A stretch of 8,475 nt of DNA, from positions 1-8,475 of the forward strand of contig CANMGM010000093.1 in assembly GCA_947497195.1 (NCBI GenBank), read 5' to 3'. Both the position numbers and the translations under genes were made by a program. The notes beneath the pieces are model-generated. The model was not told the origin of the DNA. It did no database searches and saw only the letters and a program-made list of their open reading frames with translations. This document shows, one piece after another, positions 1 to 6,957 of this stretch (positions within the stretch are counted from its first letter, which is position 1; each line of letters starts with the position of its first letter). The stretch is from Bacteroidota bacterium. GTDB lineage: Bacteria; Bacteroidota; Bacteroidia; M30B66.

Positions 1-1195
1 GCTGAGCCGATAACCACACACCACCCGTACCATTCACCGGCGTAAATGCACTTGCCGGCACAAGCGTGGTTGATCCGTTTAATGTGAACGATCCCTCGGA
101 GCCACTTCGCACCATGATATTTAATCGGAATACTTCGGCATTCGACCGTGTGAAAAATACAGACGATGATCCGGTACATTCGATCGATGGTAAAATGGCA
201 CTTCCCATTTCACAACCAACACCGGTAACATGCAGAACATAAATGGGCTTCGAACCAGTTATAAATACGCTTGAATTCACAATATCAACAATGAATTGTT
301 CCCCACTGTTTAGCGTATCAATCGGAGTCAGGCTACCATCAATAAAAATCTCGGTACTGTCGGCGGTAGCCAGCACATACGCCCGATCGCCTCCTGTATT
401 TAAAAATCCTTTCATTACGATGTAATCGGTGCCAACCATGCTAACCGGAACGAGTTGATCGCCTAGTAAGTCTCTGCATCCCTGAAAAGTAGCCGAATCG
501 TCTTTGAGTGTTACTGCAATTGGTTTGTTGGATGTAATATGCGTACCTGCAGGGTGCAATGCACCGCTGGCCGATTCTGCAACCAGCGAATAGCTTTGCC
601 CTCGATTCAAATTGATGCTGAACGGAACGCCGGCCGGATGCCCAATTAAATTAGCTGTGGGCGTAATGGTTATTGTTGTGCTGTCTTCTGTTGCAACAAT
701 TTCGAAACCACTGCGTGCCGCCGGAGTGAAATTACCATTGTCGTAATTGGTCGAAAATGGTGTGTAAAATTCTATGCCCAGTGCATTGGTACCTTTGAGG
801 GCAAAAATTTCAGGATTATTGGAGTAGTTTACTTCGTAGTAGGCCGTAACCGGAACGCTCGCCTGGAGTAAAAATCCTTTGTCCAACACCTGATCGGGCG
901 GCTGGTTTTCGAGTAAATCCTTGAAAGGTGTTAAATCGATGGTTTGCGTTGTGCCCGCCGGGATGGTTAGCACGATCGGAGTAAATGCGTTTGTTGCGGG
1001 TTGCGAAAGAACGATGTCGGCGGGTAACTCGTTCGCACTTACGCGAAGAACGATTGGTGAATCGCCGTGGCCGCTGGTAATTTCGGGCGCTACAAACCAG
1101 AACTCGGTATCGGTTTGGGCACTGAGTTGCTGTACTAATAAACAGATGGCCGCGGTTGCCGTAATTCTCCGCAATTGCTTAACGAATAAATGCAT
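1..1195 (-). CDS. Secreted IgGFc-binding-domain protein, 3'-truncated by the window edge
   Basis: Reading the minus strand from ATG at 1195-1193 gives 398 residues with no stop up to the window edge, so the C-terminus is missing. Residues 1-26 form a Sec signal peptide: basic start, hydrophobic TATAAICLLV, probable cleavage after LSA before QTDTEFWFVAPE. The rest matches the IgGFc-binding-protein N-terminal domain family: GFEIVATEDSTTITITP at 163-179, a GQSYSL strand near 199-204, the SNKPIAVTLKDDS strand near 222-234, CRDLLGDQLVP at 240-250, GTDYIVMKGF at 255-264, and a second cysteine pair (GVGCEMG, SIECTGS) near 325-343. In Bacteroidota these proteins are usually large, exported and presumed adhesive, and often end in a T9SS or gliding-motility-type C-terminal domain. 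That end cannot be seen here. The name reflects homology to a mammalian mucin-like protein and does not show that IgG is bound. It is divergent from the SDR gene across 94 bp. The family call is confident; the ligand is unknown. Confidence 0.87.
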   Translation of the reverse strand, partial: MHLFVKQLRRITATAAICLLVQQLSAQTDTEFWFVAPEITSGHGDSPIVLRVSANELPADIVLSQPATNAFTPIVLTIPAGTTQTIDLTPFKDLLENQPPDQVLDKGFLLQASVPVTAYYEVNYSNNPEIFALKGTNALGIEFYTPFSTNYDNGNFTPAARSGFEIVATEDSTTITITPTANLIGHPAGVPFSINLNRGQSYSLVAESASGALHPAGTHITSNKPIAVTLKDDSATFQGCRDLLGDQLVPVSMVGTDYIVMKGFLNTGGDRAYVLATADSTEIFIDGSLTPIDTLNSGEQFIVDIVNSSVFITGSKPIYVLHVTGVGCEMGSAILPSIECTGSSSVFFTRSNAEVFRLNIMVRSGSEGSFTLNGSTTLVPASAFTPVNGTGGVWLSAQ

Positions 1196-1289
1196 AGAGT
1201 TTTTAGTTTTATGAATCCGCCTCTACGATAGGAATTTAAATAGGTTCGGTTTCGACGAAGAATTTCGCCCTAATGCGTATCTTCGGGCC
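1196..1289. promoter_or_regulatory. Divergent intergenic region, presumed promoters for both flanking genes
   Basis: These 94 bp separate the divergent starts at 1195 (minus) and 1290 (plus), so at least one promoter in each direction is expected here. Compared with the Bacteroidota sigma consensus (TTTG near -33, TAnnTTTG near -7), the best plus-strand match is TAGGTTCG at 1241-1248 (one mismatch). It has no TTTG at the right distance upstream. TAGTTTTA at 1204-1211 also has one mismatch and no -33 partner. No convincing minus-strand match was found. The presence of promoters is inferred from gene orientation; the exact boxes are not supported. Confidence 0.4.
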
Positions 1290-2081
1290 GTGTTACCCAA
1301 ACTCAAAATTTATTGGATTACCGGCGCCTCCTCAGGAATTGGCGAGGCATTGGCCTATGAACTTGCCAAACCAGGAAACGCTCTAATTTTAAGTGCGAGA
1401 AGCGCAGAAAAGCTTGTCGGAGTAAAAGAGCAAATTGGTAACCGTGCCGAGGTCGCCATCCTTCCGTTCGATCTGGCAGATGTAAATGCAATTCCCGAGC
1501 AAGTCGAAAAAGCACTCTCTTTTTTTGGACATATCGATGTGCTGATAAACAATGCCGGATTTAGTCAACGCTCACCTGCCATGGAAACAGCCGAATCGGT
1601 TGAGCGCGCAATCATAGAACTCAATTACTTCGCTCCGGTTGCTTTGAGCAAGGCTGTTTTACCGCATTTTCTGGAACGTAAATCCGGTCATATTGTTGTA
1701 GTTTCGAGCATTGCCGGGAAATTTGGTTTTACCTTACGCTCCAGTTATGCTGCAGCCAAACACGCTCTTCATGGCTATTTCGAAGCATTGAGGCTTGAAA
1801 TGAAGGATGTTCCTGTTTACGTTACAATGGTTTGCCCGGGAAGGGTTCGCACGAATATTTCCTACAATGCACGCAAAGGCGATGGTTCGACACACAATGT
1901 GCTCGACGAGGGTCAACGCAAAGGAATAAGTGCAGAGTCATGCGCCCGTTCGATTGTTAAAGCAATCAACGCAAAAAAATACGATGTACTCATTGGTGGT
2001 GCCGAGTTGTTGCCGGTTTACCTGAAGCGATTCTGTCCACCACTTTTTTATTGGTTAATAAAGAAAATCAACGCTACATGA
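1290..2081 (+). CDS. Classical short-chain dehydrogenase/reductase (SDR), probably NADP(H)-dependent
   Basis: A 263-residue cytosolic oxidoreductase with the full classical SDR signature. It has the cofactor glycine motif TGASSGIG at 11-18, D61 in FDLAD for adenine contact, NNAG at 87-90, and the catalytic tetrad N112, S140, Y153 and K157 (YAAAK). The Ser-Tyr spacing of 13 is usual. PGRVRT is at 183-188. R37 in SAR, after the second beta strand, favours NADP(H) over NAD(H). The C-terminus (PPLFYWLIKKI) is hydrophobic and basic, as in DHRS7-like SDRs, and might touch membrane. The substrate cannot be read from the sequence. The start is GTG at 1290: the nearby ATG at 1273 is out of frame, and the Rossmann beta strand begins only six codons downstream of the GTG. 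The stop overlaps the next gene's ATG as ATGA, implying translational coupling with the VOC protein. Confidence 0.93.
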   Translation: MLPKLKIYWITGASSGIGEALAYELAKPGNALILSARSAEKLVGVKEQIGNRAEVAILPFDLADVNAIPEQVEKALSFFGHIDVLINNAGFSQRSPAMETAESVERAIIELNYFAPVALSKAVLPHFLERKSGHIVVVSSIAGKFGFTLRSSYAAAKHALHGYFEALRLEMKDVPVYVTMVCPGRVRTNISYNARKGDGSTHNVLDEGQRKGISAESCARSIVKAINAKKYDVLIGGAELLPVYLKRFCPPLFYWLIKKINAT

Positions 2082-3127
2082 ATTTAACATCTTCGCTACT
2101 CAGCGGAATTCAGCAGGTGGGAATTGGTTGCCGCGATGCGGAAGCTTCTTTCACCTGGTATCGCAAATTTTTTGGGATGGATGTTCCTGTATTCAAGGAT
2201 GCATCAACTGCTGCATTGATGACACGCTACACCGGCGATGAAGCGCGAAAACGCTATGCTATTCTGGCGCTCAATATGCAGGGTGGGGGAGGATTTGAAA
2301 TCTGGCAATTCACCGATCGTACGCCGCTTTCTCCCGAGCTCAGCATTCGTCCGGGCGATCTTGGATTCTTTGGTGTCATCATGAAGTGCCGCAATGTAAA
2401 AGCAGCGCATGCGTTTTTTACCAAGAATGGTCTGAACCCATCTGAAATATATCCCGATCCGGCCGAAGGCGAGCGCTTTCATTTAACCGATCCCGATGGC
2501 AACCGATATACGTTTAATCAGGGAAGAAGCTGGTTTCGCAGTGGAAGTCACACCAACGGAGGCGTTCAGGGTTTTCAGGTAGGCGTGAGTAATATGGAGG
2601 CTTCCATTCAGTTTTACCGCTCGGTACTGGGATTCAATAAGGTTGTGTCAGATTCAAGTTCGCGTTTTGCCGAATTCGATGGACTCGAATGCCGCCGCGT
2701 GCTTTTGCAAACAGCCAATCCACGTGGAGGGGCTTTTAGCCGTTTATTGGGCGATACCGAAGTGGAATTGATTCAGCGTGCCGATGGCGGTGGTCGGAAA
2801 ATCTTCGCCAATCGTTTCTGGGGCGATATGGGATTCATTCACGCGTGCTTTGACGTAAACAACATGCAGGCGCTGAAGAAATTGTGCGACGAAAACAAAG
2901 CGCCTTTTACTGTTGATAGTGCCGATAGTTTCGATATGGGGGCTGCAGCCGGCCATTTTGCCTACATCGAAGATCCCGATGGAGCTTTAATAGAATTCGT
3001 TCAGACACATAAACTTCCTTTGCTTAAAAAACTAAACTGGTACCTCGATTTGCGCAAACGCAACAGCATGAAACCACTGCCCGACTGGATGCTCGGTGCC
3101 ATGCGTTTTTCGAGGGTTAGAAATTAA
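2078..3127 (+). CDS. Tandem-domain VOC (glyoxalase/bleomycin-resistance fold) protein
   Basis: A 349-residue protein with two vicinal-oxygen-chelate domains, roughly 10-148 and 163-310, each made of two beta-alpha-beta-beta-beta modules. Typical module features are FTWYRKFFGMD (25-35), HLTDPDGNRYTF (135-146), IQFYRSVLGF (177-186) and IEDPDGALIEFV (297-308). Domain 2 keeps a plausible metal site of the usual H/Q-E-H-E order: Q167, E230, H255, E306. Domain 1 keeps Q13 and E74, but its second module has F97/F98 and Y144-F146 where H and E are expected, so it has probably lost metal binding. The family includes lyases, dioxygenases and resistance proteins, and the reaction here cannot be assigned. 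The ATG at 2078 overlaps the SDR stop by four bases and lies just before the first VOC strand. A TTG at 2051 in the same frame would sit deeper inside the SDR gene and adds only nine non-conserved residues. No signal peptide, so cytosolic. Confidence 0.88.
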   Translation: MNLTSSLLSGIQQVGIGCRDAEASFTWYRKFFGMDVPVFKDASTAALMTRYTGDEARKRYAILALNMQGGGGFEIWQFTDRTPLSPELSIRPGDLGFFGVIMKCRNVKAAHAFFTKNGLNPSEIYPDPAEGERFHLTDPDGNRYTFNQGRSWFRSGSHTNGGVQGFQVGVSNMEASIQFYRSVLGFNKVVSDSSSRFAEFDGLECRRVLLQTANPRGGAFSRLLGDTEVELIQRADGGGRKIFANRFWGDMGFIHACFDVNNMQALKKLCDENKAPFTVDSADSFDMGAAAGHFAYIEDPDGALIEFVQTHKLPLLKKLNWYLDLRKRNSMKPLPDWMLGAMRFSRVRN

Positions 3128-3128
3128 T

Positions 3129-5405
3129 TTGAAAAAGACGGTGCGCTTTATTTTTTTGTTAGGAATTTCGTTATTGGTTATTCCACTAGGTATGTTTTCT
3201 CAGGTAATTCAACCTGAATATGGTCTGGTATTTCCTCAAGATGAAGTTTCCGTAATTCGAATTACACTTCATCCCGATTCACTGCCGGTATTGTTAGAAT
3301 TGGGGCAGGCCGGCAGCGAACATGAGTTTCAGGCCAACTTCCGATTCGAGAGCAGTAACTTTAGTCAGACCATTCAGAATATCGGATTCAGGTTACGAGG
3401 GAATACCAGTTTGAATGCTGCTAAAAAATCCTTCAAAATATCGTTCAACACCTTCATTCAAGGAGCGCGTTGGCAGGGTTTAGAAAAAATTAACCTCAAT
3501 GGCAGTCACAACGATCCAACGCGTATTCGTACCAAGCTGTGCTGGGAAATGCTTCGCAAAGCAGAGCTGCCGGCGGCGCGTACCTCGATGGTGCAGCTTT
3601 TTGTAAATGAGCAGAACATGGGATTGTATACCCATGTTGAACACATTGATGAAACATTTGTGGAACGTGTTTTTTCGAATCCGCATCCGGGTAATCTGTA
3701 TAAATGTCTGTATCCTGCCGATCTTGACTATATTTCTGAAAATCCTGCCGCATATCAATTGGATTTTAATGGTCGGCGTGTTTATGAATTGAAAACAAAT
3801 ATATATGCCGATAATTACAGTGATTTGTCGGAGTTTATCTCAATTTTGAATCAAACAGAATTGGAGGATTTGCCCTGTGCGCTCGAGCCTATTTTTCAGG
3901 TAGATCGTTACCTTAGACAGGCCGCATTTGATGTATTATCGGGCAACTGGGATGGATATATTTTCAATAAAAACAATTTTTATCTCTATAAAAACCGTAA
4001 CAGCGGTCAGTTTGAGTTCATGCAGTATGATCTCGATAATACGCTGGGCATCGATTGGGTGAATCAGGATTGGGCCAACAGGCCAATTTATGCTTGGGCC
4101 CCGGGGTCGCAGGAGCGCCCACTGTTTAATCGACTTTTACAGATTCCGGAATACAGAAATCGTTTTGGTTTTTATGTGGATGAATTGATGCAAAGTGTTT
4201 TTCATCCCGACAGCCTTCGGCAACGCATCAATGAATTACAGGATTTAATTGCTCCTGTGGTGAATGAAGATCCATTTCACGGTTTGGACTACGGCTTTAC
4301 GTTTGATGATTTTTACCACGGAGATTCACTTGCATGGGGAGGGCATGTAGAATCAGGTGTTTTACCCTTTGTTGAGGCACGACGTATTTCTGCAATTGAT
4401 CAGCTTGAAGCATTGATTGTACCTGATATTGCAATTGTTTCTGTTGAGGTTAGGCATGATTTCCCGCTTAACGACACCATTCGGTTTATGGCGCACTGTA
4501 CAGCCGGAATCGATTCGTTGCATCTTGAATATGGCTATTCGGTCAATACTTTCAGCACTTCCATTGTGGCCTTTGATGATGGTGTTTTTCCGGATACTGA
4601 TGCCAGTGACCATATTTTTACCGCCAGACTACAGAACGTTCCCTCTTCAGATCGTATGTATTACAGGTGGCGAATTCCGGGGCGGCCTGACGCATTTCCG
4701 TGTTTGGGTGATTTCGTTCACCGTAATTCTGCACCTCCATCTTTATATATCAATGAGGTGATGAGTGAAAATACAGGTGTGGTGTTTGATGAACTGAACA
4801 CGCCTGCAGACTGGATTGAACTTTGGAATGGCGGGTTTTCGGGGATAAACCTGAACGGATTTTATCTTAGCGACGATGCAACTAATCCACTGAAGTTTGA
4901 GCTGGCCAACGGATTTATGTCGCCCGGAGAATTTAAGTTGTTTTGGGCCGATAACGAACCGCTGAAAGGACCTGAACATTGTTCGTTTTCGCTCGATAAT
5001 GATGGCGAAGAGTTGCGCCTATACAAGCTCGAAGACGGGAAGCCCCGTTTGTATGATCGTATTGATTTTCCGGCTTTGAATGTAAATTTCTCGTGGGGTA
5101 GAATTCAGGATGGAGCTGAAAGCTGGATTGTTTTTGAATCATCTACACCAGGCGGTAGCAACCAGGCTACAGGCATATCGGATATTGAACGGATTCAGCT
5201 CGTGATTTTCCCAAATCCGGGAAGCGAAATCCTACACCTTAACCGAACCCTAAACTTCTTTCAGGTTTTGGATATATCGGGCAGGATGCATTTGAGCGGA
5301 CAGAATACCAATTTGCTTGATGCATCTGAGTTGGCAAGCGGGATGTATGTTTTGGTTTCAGACCTGGGCGTGTACAGATTTTCGGTTGAAAATAGTCTTA
5401 AATAA
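3129..5405 (+). CDS. Secreted CotH-kinase-family protein with lamin-tail domain and T9SS C-terminal sorting domain
   Basis: About 758 residues counted from TTG at 3129. Residues 1-24 are a clean signal peptide (KKTVRF, then a hydrophobic core, ending FS before QVIQ). A CotH-kinase-type domain spans roughly 40-430: GFRLRGNTS near 87-95, NGSHNDPTRIR at 124-134, VNEQNMGLYTHVEHID at 159-174, NWDGY at 273-277, and QYDLDNTLG at 299-307, whose DLD matches the metal-binding aspartates of the family. An Ig-like linker follows (about 434-530, with the family-typical FDDGVFPDTDASD). Then comes a lamin-tail domain (about 538-670: LYINEVMSEN, DWIELWN, LNGFYLSDD) and a T9SS type A tail (about 691-758: IFPNPGSE, VLDISGR, ASGMYVL). 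CotH is a kinase of Bacillus spore-coat proteins; activity in Bacteroidota homologues is inferred. It should be exported through T9SS to the surface or medium. The gene starts one base after the VOC stop. An upstream GTG at 3096 would bury the signal peptide. Confidence 0.9.
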   Translation: MKKTVRFIFLLGISLLVIPLGMFSQVIQPEYGLVFPQDEVSVIRITLHPDSLPVLLELGQAGSEHEFQANFRFESSNFSQTIQNIGFRLRGNTSLNAAKKSFKISFNTFIQGARWQGLEKINLNGSHNDPTRIRTKLCWEMLRKAELPAARTSMVQLFVNEQNMGLYTHVEHIDETFVERVFSNPHPGNLYKCLYPADLDYISENPAAYQLDFNGRRVYELKTNIYADNYSDLSEFISILNQTELEDLPCALEPIFQVDRYLRQAAFDVLSGNWDGYIFNKNNFYLYKNRNSGQFEFMQYDLDNTLGIDWVNQDWANRPIYAWAPGSQERPLFNRLLQIPEYRNRFGFYVDELMQSVFHPDSLRQRINELQDLIAPVVNEDPFHGLDYGFTFDDFYHGDSLAWGGHVESGVLPFVEARRISAIDQLEALIVPDIAIVSVEVRHDFPLNDTIRFMAHCTAGIDSLHLEYGYSVNTFSTSIVAFDDGVFPDTDASDHIFTARLQNVPSSDRMYYRWRIPGRPDAFPCLGDFVHRNSAPPSLYINEVMSENTGVVFDELNTPADWIELWNGGFSGINLNGFYLSDDATNPLKFELANGFMSPGEFKLFWADNEPLKGPEHCSFSLDNDGEELRLYKLEDGKPRLYDRIDFPALNVNFSWGRIQDGAESWIVFESSTPGGSNQATGISDIERIQLVIFPNPGSEILHLNRTLNFFQVLDISGRMHLSGQNTNLLDASELASGMYVLVSDLGVYRFSVENSLK

Positions 5406-5420
5406 GGCAAGGTAGATTTC

Positions 5421-5510
5421 AGCGCAAGGGATTGAAGGGGAAAGCCCGGAGGCAGCGGCGGTAGAGCCTAAAGCGCCGAGGACTTGTACCGGAAAGCCCG
5501 CTCGTGCGCC
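5421..5510. repeat. GC-rich structured intergenic element with two related half-units
   Basis: A 90-bp GC-rich block lies between two convergent genes. It contains two related 21-nt units, 5428-5448 and 5480-5500, that match at 16 of 21 positions without gaps and share the ending GGAAAGCCCG. Each unit can form a small hairpin through its GG(G)/CCC bases. Two perfect 5-bp complementary pairs nest around them: an outer pair GCGCA 5422-5426 with TGCGC 5505-5509, and a central pair CGGCG 5456-5460 with CGCCG 5474-5478. The block does not resemble the surrounding coding sequence and has no T-run, so it is not a simple intrinsic terminator. From memory only, similar blocks (GGGATTGA, AAAGCCCG, GGACTTGTA, AAAGCCCG) recur between genes in other Bacteroidota. 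It could be a dispersed REP/MITE-like repeat or a structured RNA. Confidence 0.6.
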
Positions 5511-5513
5511 CAT

Positions 5514-5540
5514 ATTCGAAAATCGAATTGGTGACCGATT
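5514..5540. other. Overlapping small inverted repeats at the convergent junction
   Basis: ATTCGA (5514-5519), loop AAA, TCGAAT (5523-5528) is a perfect 6-bp hairpin. AATCG (5521-5525) can alternatively pair with CGATT (5536-5540), so the two folds exclude each other. They lie just upstream of the last codons of the minus-strand LamG gene as read on the plus strand, that is, just after its stop at 5541. They may act as a weak bidirectional transcript end, but no T-run follows on either strand, so a terminator call is not justified. Confidence 0.35.
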
Positions 5541-6914
5541 CTAATTCTTAGCAAGTTCCTCTTTTTGAACTTTCTGTTGAATCTGTTGCAGTTTTTGTTG
5601 CATAAGCGTTGCGCTCGAACTTACCGTTGCAGTACTTTCTTTGCTATTTGCACGCTGCTTTTGGGTTTGAAACTTTATTTCGTTTGCCTGCCGCGATTTG
5701 CCTTCATCTTTCTTTACCGCCTGTCGCGTGGTTTCGCGCCCGCTGCTGTTGATTTTAGGCGCGTTTGATGAACCGTATGTCCATTGTGAAATCGGATGCA
5801 TTGCATTGTTGTACGCAAATTTGCTCCAGGTTTTACTTTTTAGTTCAGATAATAATTCAATCTGGTCTATAATTCCGGTAAAGCCATCGGCCGCATTCTG
5901 CCTGCTTCTTCCAAAAAAGAGTGCTATTGGATAGCCCAGAGCTTGGTTTGTTTTGGTCGAAATAATTTCATTTCCGTTTATTAAAAGTGCAATCGTTTTA
6001 TTCTTAACATCATTGGTCAATGCCACATACGACCATTGATTGACGTTTAATGTATGCTCAATTCCGTTTAGAAAAATCTCCTCGTCCTTGTTATTTAGTT
6101 TGATGAAGATCGCGTTTTGTTTATTTACGCCAATAAGCAACTCCGTACCCGCTAAATCATGGTATCCACAAATAATCTGGTTTTGATTTTTAAGTTCAGG
6201 ATAAATCCAGGTGCTCAGCGTAAAGCCGTTTACAAGGTCATTTTTCGTGCTAAGCTTATAGTGTAAATAATCGCCCCGTTCGTTCGAAAATCCACGTCCA
6301 TTTCCCATCAGGCCATCTGCTTTGAATGTGCCTGCCGCATTGGCTGTAATGCGCTCGGATCCCTTGTATCCGCTCAAGCCTTCGTTCATCGAAATGAGTA
6401 AATTATTGCCGATCACAGGTGTTGAAATGGCCTTGCTTTCTGTTAAGGAATAATACACATCAAAAAAAGGCTTTTCGTTTTTCTTGAGCGTGTCGATCCA
6501 TACTGTTGCATGCACAAAGCCGCGTGCTGCATCGTAATCTTCAATTTGCGATTTAAGCGGTATTTTGCTTCCACTGCGTACGAAAATCAAATCGCGCGCT
6601 GATGGGTCAAACAAGCGGCCTCCGAAATTTTTTGATTTAAAATCAGTGTGCTCAAGCATGACGTTAATCGGAACCTGGTATAAATCGCTTTCCTCGTTCG
6701 CAACAAAATCAACTGCTTCGATGCTGCGGTAAAATCCGAATCGATCGGTAATGTTTTGTATGTCTTCTGCAATGATTTTCTTTTTGCCGCCGAAAACAAA
6801 ATACAAAACGAGGATAATTGTTGCGAGAAAGAAAACCGACGCAACTGTAATAAGCCTGAAGCGAACGCTGAGTTTTATTTTATTTTGGGGACTGAGGCGC
6901 ATGCGTTTTTTCAT
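5541..6914 (-). CDS. Membrane-anchored DUF2341 + LamG (concanavalin A-like) protein
   Basis: 457 residues from ATG at 6914. The first 20 residues are strongly basic, then one hydrophobic helix (about 21-42) is followed by GGKKK. This predicts a type II inner-membrane anchor with the body in the periplasm. Residues about 60-157 resemble DUF2341 (VPINVMLEH, RDLIFVRSG, IPLKSQIEDYD, VWIDTL, FFDVYYS). Residues about 190-370 are a LamG/Laminin_G_3-type jelly roll (GLMGNGRGFS, FTLSTWIYPE, WSYVALTND, ALLINGNEI, GFTGIIDQIELLSE), closing with the FAYNNAMHPISQWTYG stretch often seen after such domains. Residues about 383-457 are low-complexity, rich in Q, K, S and T, and end in a probable short coiled coil (MQQKLQQIQQKVQKEEL). 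There is no T9SS tail, so it is expected to stay in the envelope. The ligand is unknown. It lies 43 nt downstream of the Fn3-like gene and is probably co-transcribed with it. Confidence 0.8.
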   Translation of the reverse strand: MKKRMRLSPQNKIKLSVRFRLITVASVFFLATIILVLYFVFGGKKKIIAEDIQNITDRFGFYRSIEAVDFVANEESDLYQVPINVMLEHTDFKSKNFGGRLFDPSARDLIFVRSGSKIPLKSQIEDYDAARGFVHATVWIDTLKKNEKPFFDVYYSLTESKAISTPVIGNNLLISMNEGLSGYKGSERITANAAGTFKADGLMGNGRGFSNERGDYLHYKLSTKNDLVNGFTLSTWIYPELKNQNQIICGYHDLAGTELLIGVNKQNAIFIKLNNKDEEIFLNGIEHTLNVNQWSYVALTNDVKNKTIALLINGNEIISTKTNQALGYPIALFFGRSRQNAADGFTGIIDQIELLSELKSKTWSKFAYNNAMHPISQWTYGSSNAPKINSSGRETTRQAVKKDEGKSRQANEIKFQTQKQRANSKESTATVSSSATLMQQKLQQIQQKVQKEELAKN

Positions 6915-6935
6915 GTTGTGTGTGGTTTACGCCCA

Positions 6936-6951
6936 ATCCTTAAAAAAGGAT
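6936..6951 (-). other. Short hairpin in the spacer between two co-directional genes
   Basis: ATCCTT (6936-6941) and AAGGAT (6946-6951) are perfectly complementary, with a 4-base A loop on the plus strand (T on the minus). The hairpin sits in the 43-nt spacer after the Fn3-like gene's stop (6958-6960) and 22 nt before the LamG gene's ATG (6914). It is too weak and lacks the T-tract needed for an efficient terminator. It may mark mRNA processing or modulate translation of the downstream gene, or it may be chance. Confidence 0.35.
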
Positions 6952-6957
6952 ACATAA

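Noticed and set aside
243..425. A 60-codon plus-strand reading frame
   Set aside because: It is antisense to conserved parts of the IgGFc-binding domain and has no features of its own.
921..1214. A 97-codon plus-strand reading frame
   Set aside because: It lies antisense to the IgGFc-binding protein, whose signal peptide and conserved motifs cover this stretch on the minus strand. The frame itself has no recognisable domain.
2051..2077. Upstream TTG start for the VOC gene
   Set aside because: It would add nine non-conserved residues inside the SDR gene. The ATG at 2078 makes the standard ATGA overlap and fits the first VOC strand.
3096..3128. Upstream GTG start for the CotH gene
   Set aside because: It would place 11 residues ahead of an otherwise normal signal peptide and overlap the VOC gene by 32 bases.
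4417..4761. A 114-codon plus-strand frame inside the CotH gene
   Set aside because: It is a shifted-frame shadow of the Ig-like linker and lamin-tail coding region, and the CotH frame is uninterrupted with recognisable domains.
5428..5500. Possible CRISPR-like direct repeats (AAAGCCCG twice)
   Set aside because: There are only two imperfect units, the spacing region itself is structured, and there are no cas genes. It does not fit a CRISPR array.
5421..5540. Intrinsic terminator for the converging genes
   Set aside because: GC-rich stems are present, but no T-tract follows on either strand.
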